Shown here piece by piece: positions 54,002 to 63,977 of a stretch of 64,000 bases of DNA; the stretch's first letter is position 1, and every line of letters begins with the position of its first letter. The notes below the pieces were generated by a model. That model did no database searches. It worked only from the letters and a program-made list of their open reading frames with translations, and was not told the DNA's origin. Source of the DNA: Bacillus sp. UNC41MFS5 (GTDB taxonomy: Bacteria; Bacillota; Bacilli; Bacillales_B; DSM-18226); assembly GCF_000686805.1 (NCBI RefSeq), contig NZ_JMLP01000005.1, positions 182,307 through 246,306 of the forward strand. The letters run 5' to 3'. The translations under genes and the position numbers were made by a program.

Positions 54002-55720
54002 ATGGAAGTAACTAAAAAAGATTTATTACGCTTATTAGAAATGATAGCAATTTATATGGAGTTAAAGGGAGAAAACCCTTTTAAGGTTTCTGCTTTTCGA
54101 AAAGCTGGCAATGCCTTGGAAACCGATGAACGCGACTTAGCAGAAATTGCTGACTTTACAACGATTTCTGGGATCGGTAAAGGGACGGCCGCTGTCATAG
54201 ATGAATACATAAAAGAGGGTACTTCCTCCGTTTTAACGGAGTTAAAGGCGGAAGTTCCAAGAGGACTAATCCCGTTGCTTCAGCTCCCAGGCCTTGGCGG
54301 TAAGAAGATTGCCAAACTATACAAAGAGTTAAAGGTCGTTGACGTATCCAGTTTAAAAGAAGCATGTGAAGCTGGAAAAGTTCAAGCACTCGCTGGTTTT
54401 GGTAAAAAAACAGAGGAAAAAATTCTCAGTGCCATTGCCAATGTTGGGACCAGACCTGACCGGCTTCCATTAGCTTACATGCTGCCCATTGCAGAGCAAA
54501 TTGAAGCCACACTTGCGGATTTCAAGGATATTGAGCGATTCTCACGTGCAGGAAGCCTGCGCAGAATGAGAGAGACAATCAAAGATCTTGATTTTATCAT
54601 CGCAACCAATCAGCCTGAACATGTGCGCGAGCAGCTATTACAATTAGCAAACATTAAAGAAGTGATTGGAGCGGGAGAAACGAAGGTCTCCCTCGTTTTT
54701 GCCTATGATTATGATATTTCTGTCGATTTTCGCCTCGTGAAACCAGAAGAATTTACCACAACCCTGCATCATTTCACTGGATCAAAAGATCATAATGTCC
54801 GGATGAGACAACTTGCGAAAGAGCGCGGTGAAAAGATTAGCGAGTACGGTGTGGAAATTATCGAGACCGGGGAAATTCTCACTTTCTCATCTGAAGAAGA
54901 ATTTTTCAAGCATTTTGACCTTCCCTTTATTCCTCCAGAAATAAGAGAGGACGGGAAGGAAGTCGAGACATTCAGCGTAACTGAGGAATTAATTGAGTTA
55001 GCAGATATCAAAGGTGATCTGCACATGCATTCCACTTGGAGCGACGGTGCCCATTCCATTGAACAAATGGCTGAAGCATGCCGGGCAAGAGGTTATCAAT
55101 ATATGGCCATCACGGACCATTCACAGTATTTAAAAGTGGCTAATGGTCTTACACGCGAAAGACTACTAATGCAAAGAGAAGAAATTAACAGACTAAATCA
55201 AAAGTATGATGATTTTCTTATTCTAGCAGGTGTCGAGATGGATATTCTTCCAGATGGCAGCTTGGATTATGATGATGAGTTGCTAGCTGACATGGATTTC
55301 GTGATTGCCTCCATTCATTCTGCCTTTTCTCAACCACGGGAAAAAATCATGGAGCGTCTAAAGACAGCGTTAACGAATGCCCATGTGGATTTAATTGCTC
55401 ATCCAACGGGCAGGAAAATCGGGCGCCGCGAGGGATATGATGTCGACATCGATCTACTGATTCAACTTGCCAAAGAAACCAATACAGCACTAGAACTAAA
55501 TGCAAATCCCAACAGGCTAGATCTAGCAGCCGAATATTTACGAAAGGCTCAAGATGCGGGAGTAAAAATCCTTATCAACACAGATGCACATAAAATGGAT
55601 ACATTAAAGCATATGGAAATCGGTGTTTCCGCAGCCAAAAAAGGCTGGATTAAAAAATCATCCGTGTTAAATGCCCTGGATAAAAATGACCTGCTAGAAT
55701 TTTTACATAATCGAGAATAG
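54002..55720 (+). CDS. polX: DNA polymerase/3'-5' exonuclease PolX
   Basis: A 572-residue family X repair polymerase. Helix-hairpin-helix segments (TISGIGKGTAAVID, LPGLGGKKIAKLY) precede the nucleotidyltransferase core with SLRRMRETIKDLDFIIA and YDYDISVDFRL (metal aspartates). The C-terminal PHP domain (about 335-570) has DLHMHSTWSDGAHS and ITDHSQY and gives 3'-5' exonuclease activity. The ATG follows GTAGGTGA. It works in base-excision gap filling. Confidence 0.96.
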   Translation: MEVTKKDLLRLLEMIAIYMELKGENPFKVSAFRKAGNALETDERDLAEIADFTTISGIGKGTAAVIDEYIKEGTSSVLTELKAEVPRGLIPLLQLPGLGGKKIAKLYKELKVVDVSSLKEACEAGKVQALAGFGKKTEEKILSAIANVGTRPDRLPLAYMLPIAEQIEATLADFKDIERFSRAGSLRRMRETIKDLDFIIATNQPEHVREQLLQLANIKEVIGAGETKVSLVFAYDYDISVDFRLVKPEEFTTTLHHFTGSKDHNVRMRQLAKERGEKISEYGVEIIETGEILTFSSEEEFFKHFDLPFIPPEIREDGKEVETFSVTEELIELADIKGDLHMHSTWSDGAHSIEQMAEACRARGYQYMAITDHSQYLKVANGLTRERLLMQREEINRLNQKYDDFLILAGVEMDILPDGSLDYDDELLADMDFVIASIHSAFSQPREKIMERLKTALTNAHVDLIAHPTGRKIGRREGYDVDIDLLIQLAKETNTALELNANPNRLDLAAEYLRKAQDAGVKILINTDAHKMDTLKHMEIGVSAAKKGWIKKSSVLNALDKNDLLEFLHNRE

Positions 55721-55732
55721 GAGGTTATCTCC

Positions 55733-58093
55733 ATGCAAGAAAAGGCATTAAAAGTACTAGAATTTACTAAAGTAAAAGAACAACTGTTAGAACATGCGGC
55801 TTCTTCCCTTGGGAGAAGAAAAATACAGGACTTGGTGCCATCTACTGATTTTGATGAGGTGGTTAAACTTCAAGCAGAAACAGACGAGGCAGCGACGGTG
55901 TTCCGGGTAAAAGGGAATGTTCCACTTTCAGGAGTTCATGATATAACTGCTCACATCAAACGTTCTGTCATTGGCGGTGTGTTAAGCCCGCATGAGCTCA
56001 TTCAAATAGCTAGTACCATCCATGCAAGCAGACAAATGAAACGATTTATTGAGGAATTTGCCGATGAACGAACAGAAATTCCGATTTTGTCTGAACAAGC
56101 GGAAAGAATTATTCCGCTCACAAACCTTGAGCATTCGATTAAACACGCCATCGATGACAATGGTGAGGTATTAGACAGCGCAAGCGATCTTTTGCGGTCA
56201 TTAAGGCACCAACTGAGATCCAATGAATCGAGGGTTCGAGAAAAACTGGAAAGCATGATTCGTTCATCGAATGCCAGCAAAATGCTTTCGGACGCTATTG
56301 TCACGATTCGGAACGACAGATTTGTCATTCCTGTTAAACAGGAGTATCGCGGCCATTACGGCGGGATTATTCACGATCAAAGCGCATCAGGACAAACCCT
56401 TTTTATAGAACCGCAAGTGATTGTCCAATTAAACAATCAACTGCAGGATATTCGTGTGAAGGAACAACTCGAAATCGATAGGATTCTAACAGAGTTATCG
56501 GCGGCAGTGGCTGAACACGAGAGTGAACTTAAAGTCATCGTCGAGGTCCTTGCCAATTTAGACTTTATTTTTGCAAAAGCTAGATATGGAAAACGAATTA
56601 AAGCATCCATGCCGGTCATGAATAATGAAGGAAGAATTGCTTTATATAAGGCAAGACATCCACTTATTCCAAGCGATGAAGTCGTAGCCAACGACATCTT
56701 GCTTGGAAAAGAGTTTACAACGATTGTTATCACGGGTCCGAATACAGGCGGAAAAACGGTCACCTTAAAAACACTCGGGTTGTGTACATTAATGGCCCAG
56801 GCGGGTTTGCAGGTTCCAGCGTATGACGGTTCAGAGCTGGCTGTTTTTGATGCTGTTTTTGCTGATATAGGCGATGAACAATCAATTGAACAAAGCTTAA
56901 GTACCTTTTCATCCCATATGGTTAATATCGTGGATATCTTAAATCGAGTCGATTTTAATAGTCTTGTACTATTTGATGAACTCGGGGCGGGCACCGATCC
57001 GCAGGAAGGTGCGGCCTTGGCGATTTCCATTTTGGATGAGGTCCACAAGCGGGGCGCAAGAGTCATTGCAACGACACATTATCCTGAGTTAAAAGCATAT
57101 GGATATAACCGTGAGGGTGTATTGAATGCGAGTGTCGAGTTTGATGTGGAAACATTAAGCCCTACCTATAAATTGTTATTAGGAGTTCCAGGGCGGAGTA
57201 ACGCTTTTGAAATCTCTAAACGTCTTGGCTTAAATGAACGCGTCATTCAGGCGGCACGCTCACATGTAAGTGAAGATTCGAACCAAATTGATAAGATGAT
57301 TTCATCACTGGAAGACAGTAAACGACTAGCAGAAAAAGAGCAAGAGGAGGCTCGTGATTATTTAAAATCTGCTGAGAAACTCCATCAAGACTTGCAAAAA
57401 CAACTGATGGAATTTTACGAGAAAAAAGACTCTATGCTTGAGAAGGCAGCAGAAAAGGCTGGAGAAATCGTTGACGAGGCAAAGAGTGAAGCCGAACGGG
57501 TCATCCGAGATCTTCGCAAAATGCGCACAGAAAAACATGCCGATATTAAGGAGCATGAATTAATTGAAGCAAAACGGCGCTTAGAAGACGCCGCACCAGA
57601 AATACCAAAATCCGCTGTTAAACTCACGAATAAAAAAACGAAGAAACCTACGTATATGCCTGGCGATGAGGTAAAGGTACTTACCTTTGGCCAAAAGGGC
57701 ACACTGGTTGAAAGAGTTTCTTCGAATGAATGGCAGGTACAAATCGGAATTCTCAAAATGAAAGTAAAAGAAAAAGATATGGAATATATGAGTACCCCGA
57801 AACAGGTTGAAACTAAGCCGATGGCGATTGTAAAGGGTCGGGATTCATATGTTAAACTGGAATTAGACCTTCGCGGGGAGAGGTATGAAGATGCTCTTCT
57901 TAAGGTGGAAAAATATATTGATGATGCGCTGCTTTCCAGTTATCCACGTGTATCAATCATCCACGGTAAAGGAACGGGTGCGCTGCGACAGGGTGTTCAG
58001 GAATACTTAAGAAACCATCGATCTGTCCAAAAAATTCGCTTTGGAGAAGCTGGGGAAGGCGGATCAGGCGTAACCATCGTAGAGTTTAAATAA
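55733..58093 (+). CDS. mutS2: endonuclease MutS2
   Basis: A 786-residue MutS homologue without mismatch-recognition domain I. The ATPase has Walker [14 protein letters not shown] and Walker [18 protein letters not shown] coiled coil (about 515-630) links it to the C-terminal Smr nuclease domain (about 710-786) with [12 protein letters not shown] and [12 protein letters not shown]. It suppresses recombination and, in B. subtilis, helps rescue collided ribosomes. The ATG follows AGGAGG, 12 nt after polX. Confidence 0.97.
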   Translation: MQEKALKVLEFTKVKEQLLEHAASSLGRRKIQDLVPSTDFDEVVKLQAETDEAATVFRVKGNVPLSGVHDITAHIKRSVIGGVLSPHELIQIASTIHASRQMKRFIEEFADERTEIPILSEQAERIIPLTNLEHSIKHAIDDNGEVLDSASDLLRSLRHQLRSNESRVREKLESMIRSSNASKMLSDAIVTIRNDRFVIPVKQEYRGHYGGIIHDQSASGQTLFIEPQVIVQLNNQLQDIRVKEQLEIDRILTELSAAVAEHESELKVIVEVLANLDFIFAKARYGKRIKASMPVMNNEGRIALYKARHPLIPSDEVVANDILLGKEFTTIVITGPNTGGKTVTLKTLGLCTLMAQAGLQVPAYDGSELAVFDAVFADIGDEQSIEQSLSTFSSHMVNIVDILNRVDFNSLVLFDELGAGTDPQEGAALAISILDEVHKRGARVIATTHYPELKAYGYNREGVLNASVEFDVETLSPTYKLLLGVPGRSNAFEISKRLGLNERVIQAARSHVSEDSNQIDKMISSLEDSKRLAEKEQEEARDYLKSAEKLHQDLQKQLMEFYEKKDSMLEKAAEKAGEIVDEAKSEAERVIRDLRKMRTEKHADIKEHELIEAKRRLEDAAPEIPKSAVKLTNKKTKKPTYMPGDEVKVLTFGQKGTLVERVSSNEWQVQIGILKMKVKEKDMEYMSTPKQVETKPMAIVKGRDSYVKLELDLRGERYEDALLKVEKYIDDALLSSYPRVSIIHGKGTGALRQGVQEYLRNHRSVQKIRFGEAGEGGSGVTIVEFK

Positions 58094-58112
58094 TGTCCGG
58101 GGAGTTTTGGCA

Positions 58113-58520
58113 ATGGACCAGTTTTGGGAGAACGAATATATTCAAATAGCTGCTAATTATAGTGTCGTCATTTTATGTTTGGTCGTCTTTTTAGCTATTT
58201 TTGAAATGGTGACCAAATATAAAAATTGGGAAGAAATCAAAAAAGGAAATGTGGCTGTGGCGATGGCGACTGGAGGAAAAATATTGGGAGTGGCCAATAT
58301 CTTCCGCTGTACAATCGAGCAGAACAATTCGCTGCTTTCCATGATTGGCTGGGGGATTTATGGATTTTTGTTATTAGTTGTGGGTTATTTTATTTTTGAA
58401 TTTTTAACGCCAAAATTTAAAATTGACGAAGAAATTCTAAATGATAATCGTGCAGTTGGGTTGATTTCGATGGTGATCTCGATTGGCTTATCGATTGTCA
58501 TTGGTGCAGGTATTACGTAA
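58113..58520 (+). CDS. yshE: DUF350 membrane protein YshE
   Basis: A 135-residue protein with four predicted membrane spans (about 13-34, 50-66, 73-95 and 110-132), the DUF350 layout. ATGGKILGVANIF is typical of the family. The ATG at 58113 follows GGGGAG by 9 nt; the TTG at 58107 is too close. It follows mutS2 by about 20 nt and belongs to the same transcript. Confidence 0.88.
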   Translation: MDQFWENEYIQIAANYSVVILCLVVFLAIFEMVTKYKNWEEIKKGNVAVAMATGGKILGVANIFRCTIEQNNSLLSMIGWGIYGFLLLVVGYFIFEFLTPKFKIDEEILNDNRAVGLISMVISIGLSIVIGAGIT

Positions 58521-58534
58521 GGGGAGAATAATAA

Positions 58535-58618
58535 GTGGAGACATTAGCTAAGATACTTCTCGGATTATGCGGCTTGTTTTTGCTAATCGGTTTGATCTAT
58601 ATGTTATTTTTTGCGTAA
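58535..58618 (+). CDS. 27-residue single-span membrane peptide
   Basis: GTG at 58535, 7-8 nt after AAGGGGAG, opens a frame of 27 codons ending TAA at 58618. The product starts METLAKILLG and continues as one hydrophobic helix (about 6-26). It lies 14 nt after yshE and is followed within 10 nt by a terminator, so it fills the end of the operon exactly. Good ribosome site and clean membrane helix support a real small protein. Function unknown. Confidence 0.65.
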   Translation: METLAKILLGLCGLFLLIGLIYMLFFA

Positions 58619-58625
58619 GTCAAAG

Positions 58626-58659
58626 TCACCGCTGAGGATCATTCAGCGGTGATTTTTTT
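58626..58659 (+). terminator. terminator ending the polX-mutS2-yshE operon
   Basis: TCACCGCTGA-ggatcat-TCAGCGGTGA, 10-bp perfect stem, then seven Ts. Confidence 0.9.
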
Positions 58660-58673
58660 AACCTCATCGTCAA

Positions 58674-58702
58674 TTGTTTAATGTGATGTACTGTAATATA
58701 AT
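58674..58702 (+). promoter_or_regulatory. lcfA promoter
   Basis: TTGTTT (58674-58679), 17-bp spacer, TATAAT (58697-58702). No FadR-type palindrome was found near it. Confidence 0.6.
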
Positions 58703-58753
58703 AGAAGAGAAGTTTGAATTTTTATAATTATCCACATAGAAAAGGGGGATATT

Positions 58754-60460
58754 ATGTATGAAGAAAAGCCTTGGCTAGCACTGTATCCGAAAGAAATACC
58801 TGCCACACTCGAGTACTCCAGAGAGCCTGTTCAGCAATACTTAGTGAGTTCTGCAGAACAATACCCTGAAAAAATAGCGATTCATTTTATGGGAAAAGAC
58901 ATCACCTATAAACAACTTTATGAGGATGCCATGAAATTTGCTGGTTATTTGCAAGAAAACCTGGGCATTTCAAAAGGTGATCGGGTCGCGATTATGCTGC
59001 CTAACACACCACAGGCCGTGATTAGTTATTTTGGTATACTAATGGCAGGCGGAATTGTTGTTCAAACGAACCCGTTATATACGGAACGTGAACTAGAATA
59101 TCAGATGAAGGATTCAGGAGCGAAGGCAATCATTACACTCGACATCCTCTACCCACGCGTATCAAAAGTGATGCCACAAACAAATTTACAACATATAATT
59201 GTAACCGCTATCAAGAACTACCTACCATTCCCTAAAAATCTAATTTATCCCTTCATCCAGAAAAAACAATATGGAATTGTCGTGAATGTAAAACACGGAG
59301 GAAGCACACATCTGCTTTCGGAAATAGTAAAAATGAAGACTCAAAAAGTGAAGCATGTTGAATTCAATCCTGAGGAAGATGTTGCTCTCCTTCAATATAC
59401 AGGAGGAACGACAGGATTTCCCAAAGGCGTCATGCTCACACATAAGAATTTAATTGCTAATACAAAGATGTGCCAGGCCTGGCTATACAAATTCAAGCCA
59501 GGAGAAGAATCAGTTCTCGCAATCGTCCCGTTCTTCCACGTGTATGGCATGACCACCGTGCTCATTTTATCAGTAATGCAGGCAAACAAAATGATTTTAT
59601 TACCTAAATTTGATGTCGAGACAACATTAAAGACCATTCAACAACAGCGCCCGACAGTGTTCCCAGGTGCACCAACCATTTATATTGGCATCTTAAATTA
59701 TCCTGATTTGAAAAAATATGATCTATCATCGATTCATTCTTGTATCAGTGGCTCAGCTGCACTTCCAGTTGAAGTACAAGAGAAGTTTGAGGACGTTTCT
59801 GGAGGAAAACTTGTAGAAGGCTATGGGTTAACGGAAGCATCTCCAGTCACACATGCGAACTTTTTATGGGATGCCCCTCGAGTAAAAGGCAGTATTGGGG
59901 TGCCGTGGCCAGATACAGAAGTAAAAGTTGTATCAACAGACACAGGTGAACCGGTGCCGATAAAGGAAATTGGAGAAATCGTGATAAAAGGCCCGCAAAT
60001 CATGAAAGGGTACTGGAATCGCCCAGAGGATACCAAGGAAGTCTTGCATGATGGATGGTTATATACAGGTGATCTTGGCTATATGGATGAAGAAGGCTAT
60101 TTTTATGTAGTTGATCGCAAAAAGGATATGATTATCGCCGGTGGGTATAATATCTATCCAAGAGAGATAGAGGAAGTATTATATGAACATCCGGATGTGG
60201 TTGAAGCGGTCGTAGCAGGAATACCTGATAAATACCGTGGAGAAACGGTTAAGGCATATATTGTTTTAAAAGAAGGTTCATCGGTTACGGCAGAAGAAAT
60301 GAACCAATTTTCACGAAAATATCTTGCAGCATACAAGGCACCAAGATACTATGAATTTAGACAAGAATTGCCCAAAACAGCTGTAGGGAAAATTTTAAGA
60401 AGGATGCTAGTTGAAGAAGAGAAACAAAAAATAGAAGAAGAAAACCAAAAGCACGCATAA
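58754..60460 (+). CDS. lcfA: long-chain fatty acid-CoA ligase
   Basis: A 568-residue ANL-superfamily adenylate-forming enzyme that activates long-chain fatty acids for beta-oxidation. Motifs are the P-loop YTGGTTGFPKGVMLTHKN, the core VEGYGLTEASPV, the hinge region GWLYTGDLGYMDEEGYFYVVD-type segment (about 432-450) and the catalytic lysine in PKTAVGKILRR. The ATG follows AAAGGGGG. It lies upstream of the fadR operon but has its own promoter and terminator. Confidence 0.96.
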   Translation: MYEEKPWLALYPKEIPATLEYSREPVQQYLVSSAEQYPEKIAIHFMGKDITYKQLYEDAMKFAGYLQENLGISKGDRVAIMLPNTPQAVISYFGILMAGGIVVQTNPLYTERELEYQMKDSGAKAIITLDILYPRVSKVMPQTNLQHIIVTAIKNYLPFPKNLIYPFIQKKQYGIVVNVKHGGSTHLLSEIVKMKTQKVKHVEFNPEEDVALLQYTGGTTGFPKGVMLTHKNLIANTKMCQAWLYKFKPGEESVLAIVPFFHVYGMTTVLILSVMQANKMILLPKFDVETTLKTIQQQRPTVFPGAPTIYIGILNYPDLKKYDLSSIHSCISGSAALPVEVQEKFEDVSGGKLVEGYGLTEASPVTHANFLWDAPRVKGSIGVPWPDTEVKVVSTDTGEPVPIKEIGEIVIKGPQIMKGYWNRPEDTKEVLHDGWLYTGDLGYMDEEGYFYVVDRKKDMIIAGGYNIYPREIEEVLYEHPDVVEAVVAGIPDKYRGETVKAYIVLKEGSSVTAEEMNQFSRKYLAAYKAPRYYEFRQELPKTAVGKILRRMLVEEEKQKIEEENQKHA

Positions 60461-60478
60461 GTGCTCCTCTTTTTTTTG
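60450..60478 (+). terminator. terminator overlapping the lcfA stop
   Basis: AGCAC-gcataa-GTGCT then CCTCTTTTTTTT. A short stem with a strong T tract. Confidence 0.65.
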
Positions 60479-60530
60479 ACAGATTAAGCCTGTCCTAATG
60501 CCTCGAATATGAAAAAGGTAATGAGATATC

Positions 60531-60559
60531 TTGACAGATTCCGAGTTAATAACTATTAT
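60531..60559 (+). promoter_or_regulatory. fadR operon promoter
   Basis: TTGACA (60531-60536), 17-bp spacer, TATTAT (60554-60559). Predicted start about 60566. Confidence 0.8.
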
Positions 60560-60566
60560 TAAAATA

Positions 60567-60584
60567 TGAATGATTATTCATTCA
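60567..60584. promoter_or_regulatory. FadR operator
   Basis: TGAATGATTATTCATTCA, matching the B. subtilis FadR consensus TGAATGAMTANTCATTCA except that position 8 is T. It covers the predicted transcription start, so bound FadR would block the fadR-fadB-etfBA operon until long-chain acyl-CoA releases it. Confidence 0.85.
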
Positions 60585-60654
60585 TATTTTCTTTTTTTAG
60601 TAATCTTCACGGTATTAACTGAAACGGAACTTTTCTTTCAAAGGAGGGATAGAG

Positions 60655-61239
60655 TTGAAAAAAAGTAAGCCAAAATACATGCAAATTATTGATGCTGCGG
60701 TGATTGTTATCGCGGAAAATGGCTACCATCAAGCCCAAGTTTCAAAAATTGCTAAGCAGGCTGGAGTGGCTGATGGCACCATTTATCTATATTTTAAAAA
60801 CAAGGAAGACATCCTTATCTCTCTCTTTGAAGAAAAAATGGGAAGTTTCATTGAAAAAATAGATACAATGATAGCAGGAAAAGGGACAGCGGCAGAGAAG
60901 TTATTAATGATGGTAGAAGCTCATTTTAGTATGCTTTCTGAAGACCATCACATGGCAATCGTGACACAGTTGGAGTTACGGCAATCGAATAAGGATTTGC
61001 GGCTCCGAATTAATAATGTTCTAAAAGGTTACCTACAGGTAATTGATAAGATTGTTATTGAAGGTAAAGAAACCGGAGAGTTTTCCAGCGACCTCGATAT
61101 TCGATTGGCCCGGCAAATGATTTTCGGTACAATCGATGAAACTGTGACATCGTGGGTGATGAACGAGGAAAAGTACGATCTAGTTGCACTAGCAGCTCCA
61201 GTCCATCGCCTCTTGATTAATGGCTGTGGAAGCCGGTAA
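60655..61239 (+). CDS. fadR: TetR-family fatty-acid degradation repressor FadR
   Basis: A 194-residue TetR regulator. The N-terminal helix-turn-helix (about 10-55) has QVSKIAKQAGVADGTIYLYFKNKEDIL, shown here in name only as the TetR signature, and the C-terminal domain binds long-chain acyl-CoA. The TTG start at 60655 follows AAAGGAGGGA. Its own operator lies at 60567. It heads the fadR-fadB-etfB-etfA operon (B. subtilis YsiA). Confidence 0.95.
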   Translation: MKKSKPKYMQIIDAAVIVIAENGYHQAQVSKIAKQAGVADGTIYLYFKNKEDILISLFEEKMGSFIEKIDTMIAGKGTAAEKLLMMVEAHFSMLSEDHHMAIVTQLELRQSNKDLRLRINNVLKGYLQVIDKIVIEGKETGEFSSDLDIRLARQMIFGTIDETVTSWVMNEEKYDLVALAAPVHRLLINGCGSR

Positions 61240-61262
61240 ATATGAAAATAGGGGGAATTCCA

Positions 61263-62036
61263 ATGGAATACTTAAAATGGTCTTTTCAGGACAATATTGC
61301 CACAATCACTATTGATCGTCCACCGGCGAACGCCCTTTCCTCAGGACTACTAAGGGAATTGTCAACTGTGCTTGATGAAATTGAACCTAATCGCGAGATC
61401 AGAGCGATTGTCATTCATGGGGAAGGGGGCTTTTTCTCTGCTGGCGCAGATATTAAAGAATTTACTACGGTTACTTCTTCTGAGGGATTTTCAAATCTTG
61501 GAAAGTATGGACAAAACTTATTTGACCGAATGGAAAAATTCCCGAAACCGATTATCGCCGCTATCCATGGCGCAGCACTGGGCGGGGGGCTTGAACTAGC
61601 AATGGCATGCCATATTCGCTATGTTAGTGAAAAGGCAAAACTAGGCCTGCCTGAATTGCAACTTGGCTTAATTCCAGGATTTGCTGGTTCGCAACGTCTG
61701 CCTAAATATGTGGGTGTGGCAAGAGCTACGGAAATGCTGTTCACTTCTGAGCCAATCACAGGTATTGAAGCGGTCCAATTTGGTTTAGCAAATCGAGCCT
61801 TTCCCGAAACAGAAGTAGTCGAGCAGGCGCTTAAACTAGCAGGGAAAATTGCGAAAAAAAGCCCCGGGTCCATTAAGGCAGCAATTGAATTGTTAAATTA
61901 TGCAAAAACAGAAGAGTTCTATGAAGGTTCCAAAAGAGAATCTGAGTTATTTGGTGAAGTGTTTGTTTCTAACGATGGGAAAGAAGGCATTCAAGCCTTT
62001 ATTGAAAAAAGAGAACCAAATTTTAAGGGTGAATAA
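61263..62036 (+). CDS. fadB: enoyl-CoA hydratase FadB
   Basis: A 257-residue crotonase. IDRPPANALS and the oxyanion-hole segments AGADIKEF and AALGGGLELAMACHIR are present. The two catalytic glutamates are expected in LGLPELQLGLIPGFAGSQRLP; the first (E in PELQLGL) is visible, while the second position reads G-F-A-G, so its identity should be checked. The ATG at 61263 follows GGGGG; the ATG at 61242 has no site. Beta-oxidation step 2 (B. subtilis YsiB). Confidence 0.92.
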   Translation: MEYLKWSFQDNIATITIDRPPANALSSGLLRELSTVLDEIEPNREIRAIVIHGEGGFFSAGADIKEFTTVTSSEGFSNLGKYGQNLFDRMEKFPKPIIAAIHGAALGGGLELAMACHIRYVSEKAKLGLPELQLGLIPGFAGSQRLPKYVGVARATEMLFTSEPITGIEAVQFGLANRAFPETEVVEQALKLAGKIAKKSPGSIKAAIELLNYAKTEEFYEGSKRESELFGEVFVSNDGKEGIQAFIEKREPNFKGE

Positions 62037-62140
62037 ACTTATCTTTGCAGGTATAATTGTAGAGGAAGCTCTTTTTTTATAAGAAATTTTCTTAATCTTT
62101 CAAACTGAGCGAATGCTCGAAATTTATTAGGAGGGAAATC

Positions 62141-62914
62141 ATGAATATTTATGTATTAATGAAAAGAACCTTTGATACCGAGGAAAAAATTTCGATTTCT
62201 GCTGGAAAAATTAATGAGGATGGTGCGGAATTTATCATCAATCCGTATGATGAATATGCAATTGAAGAAGCGATTCAGGTTCGCGATGCTAAGGGTGGAG
62301 AAGTAACCGTTATTTCTGTTGGAACAGAAGAAGCAGAAAAGCAATTACGAACTGCGCTGGCAATGGGTGCAGATAAAGCAGTCCTCATCAATACGGAGGA
62401 TGATGTTGAAGGCGGAGATCAATTTACAACTGCAAAAATCCTTGCTGAATATCTTAAAGATAAAGATGCTGATTTAATCATTGGCGGGAATGTAGCGATT
62501 GACGGTGGAACAGGCCAAGTAGGACCACGTGTTGCGGAATTGTTAAACATCCCTTATGTAACGACTATTACTAAGTTAGAAATTGACGGAACAAATGTAA
62601 CCGTTACCAGAGACGTTGAAGGTGATTCTGAAGTCATTGAAACTAGCCTTCCTCTATTAGTTACAGCCCAACAAGGTCTAAACGAACCGCGCTACCCATC
62701 CTTACCTGGAATCATGAAAGCAAAGAAGAAGCCGCTTGAAGAATTAGAGTTAGACGACCTAGACCTTGAAGAAGACGATGTGGAAGCAAAAACAAAAACG
62801 ATTGAAATTTATTTGCCGCCTAAGAAAGAAGCAGGCCGCGTTTTGGCTGGCGATTTGAATGATCAAGTAAAAGAACTTGTTCATCTTCTTCATACCGAAG
62901 CAAAAGTAATCTAA
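62141..62914 (+). CDS. etfB: electron transfer flavoprotein beta subunit
   Basis: A 257-residue subunit that binds AMP and passes electrons from acyl-CoA dehydrogenases. The N terminus MNIYVLMKRTFDTEEKI, the ALAMGADKAVLI loop and the signature GLNEPRYPSLPGIMKAKKK are typical. The ATG follows AGGAGGG. Its place after fadB ties it to fatty-acid oxidation. Confidence 0.96.
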   Translation: MNIYVLMKRTFDTEEKISISAGKINEDGAEFIINPYDEYAIEEAIQVRDAKGGEVTVISVGTEEAEKQLRTALAMGADKAVLINTEDDVEGGDQFTTAKILAEYLKDKDADLIIGGNVAIDGGTGQVGPRVAELLNIPYVTTITKLEIDGTNVTVTRDVEGDSEVIETSLPLLVTAQQGLNEPRYPSLPGIMKAKKKPLEELELDDLDLEEDDVEAKTKTIEIYLPPKKEAGRVLAGDLNDQVKELVHLLHTEAKVI

Positions 62915-62953
62915 CGGGTTAAATACAAATTTTGTTCTCAGGAGGTATATGGA

Positions 62954-63931
62954 ATGTCAAGAAAAGTAGTAGTTTTAGGAGAAGTTCGTGACGGTTCATT
63001 ACGTAATGTTTCATTCGAAGCGATTGCAGCAGCAAAAACAGTTGCTGAGGGCGGAGAAGTAGTTGGTGTTTTAGTGGGCGATTCTGTAAGCGCTCTATCG
63101 ACTGAGTTAATCCAATTTGGTGCGGACCGTGTGATTGTGGTTGAAGATGAGAAATTAAAACTTTATACATCTGATGGTTACGCTCAAGCACTTTTAGCGG
63201 TGCTTGATCAAGAAAAACCAGAAGGATTGGTTTTTGGTCATACCTCATTAGGTAAAGACCTTTCCCCGAGAATTGCCGGAAAATTAGCATCAGGTTTAAT
63301 CTCTGACGCCACAGCTATTGAAGTAGCTGGTGGAAATGTCGTGTTCACAAGACCGATTTATTCCGGTAAAGCATTTGAAAAGAAAATTGTTACAGGGGGC
63401 TTAATTTTCGCAACGGTACGACCAAATAATATCACTCCACTAGAGAAAGATGAGAGCAGAAGCGGTGATGTATCAACCCTTTCTGTAGAAATCAAAGACC
63501 TTCGTGCAATTATTAAAGAGGTCGTCAGAAAGGCGAGTGAGGGTGTTGATTTAAGCGAAGCCAAAGTAGTTATTTCAGGAGGCCGCGGTGTAAAAAGTAC
63601 GGATGGATTCCAACCGCTTAAAGAGCTAGCAGCAGTCCTTGGCGGAGCGGTAGGCGCTTCTCGTGGTGCTTGTGATGCTGATTATTGTGATTATTCGCTG
63701 CAAATCGGTCAAACGGGCAAGGTTGTTACACCAGACCTTTATATTGCTTGCGGTATTTCCGGAGCTATTCAGCACTTAGCAGGAATGTCCAACTCAAAGG
63801 TAATCGTTGCTATTAACAAGGACCCAGAAGCAAACATTTTCAAAGTAGCAGATTATGGAATCGTCGGCGACTTGTTTGAAGTAGTACCTTTATTAACTGA
63901 AGAGTTTAAAAAATTGAAGGTACACTCATAA
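62954..63931 (+). CDS. etfA: electron transfer flavoprotein alpha subunit
   Basis: A 325-residue FAD-binding partner of EtfB. The N-terminal domain (1-190) is followed by the FAD domain with VVISGGRGVKS, GASRGACDADY, QIGQTGKVVTPDLYIACGIS and AINKDPEANIFKVADYG (motifs listed separately). The ATG follows AGGAGG. Last gene of the fadR operon; a 31-nt repeat and a hairpin follow. Confidence 0.97.
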   Translation: MSRKVVVLGEVRDGSLRNVSFEAIAAAKTVAEGGEVVGVLVGDSVSALSTELIQFGADRVIVVEDEKLKLYTSDGYAQALLAVLDQEKPEGLVFGHTSLGKDLSPRIAGKLASGLISDATAIEVAGGNVVFTRPIYSGKAFEKKIVTGGLIFATVRPNNITPLEKDESRSGDVSTLSVEIKDLRAIIKEVVRKASEGVDLSEAKVVISGGRGVKSTDGFQPLKELAAVLGGAVGASRGACDADYCDYSLQIGQTGKVVTPDLYIACGISGAIQHLAGMSNSKVIVAINKDPEANIFKVADYGIVGDLFEVVPLLTEEFKKLKVHS

Positions 63932-63938
63932 TAAGAAG

Positions 63939-63969
63939 AGCGGAAGCGCTTAGGTGCTGTAGCTAGACA
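63939..63969 (+). repeat. 31-nt stop-codon-proximal repeat, copy 2
   Basis: Begins 8 nt after the etfA stop. It is 26 of 31 identical to 4167-4197, including the small hairpin AGCGCT-ta-GGTGCT and the GCTAGACA end. As in copy 1, a terminator hairpin follows directly. Confidence 0.7.
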
Positions 63970-63977
63970 ATAGAAAA

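Noticed and set aside
55733..58093. Mismatch-repair MutS
   Set aside because: No mismatch-recognition domain I, and a C-terminal Smr domain is present, so it is MutS2.
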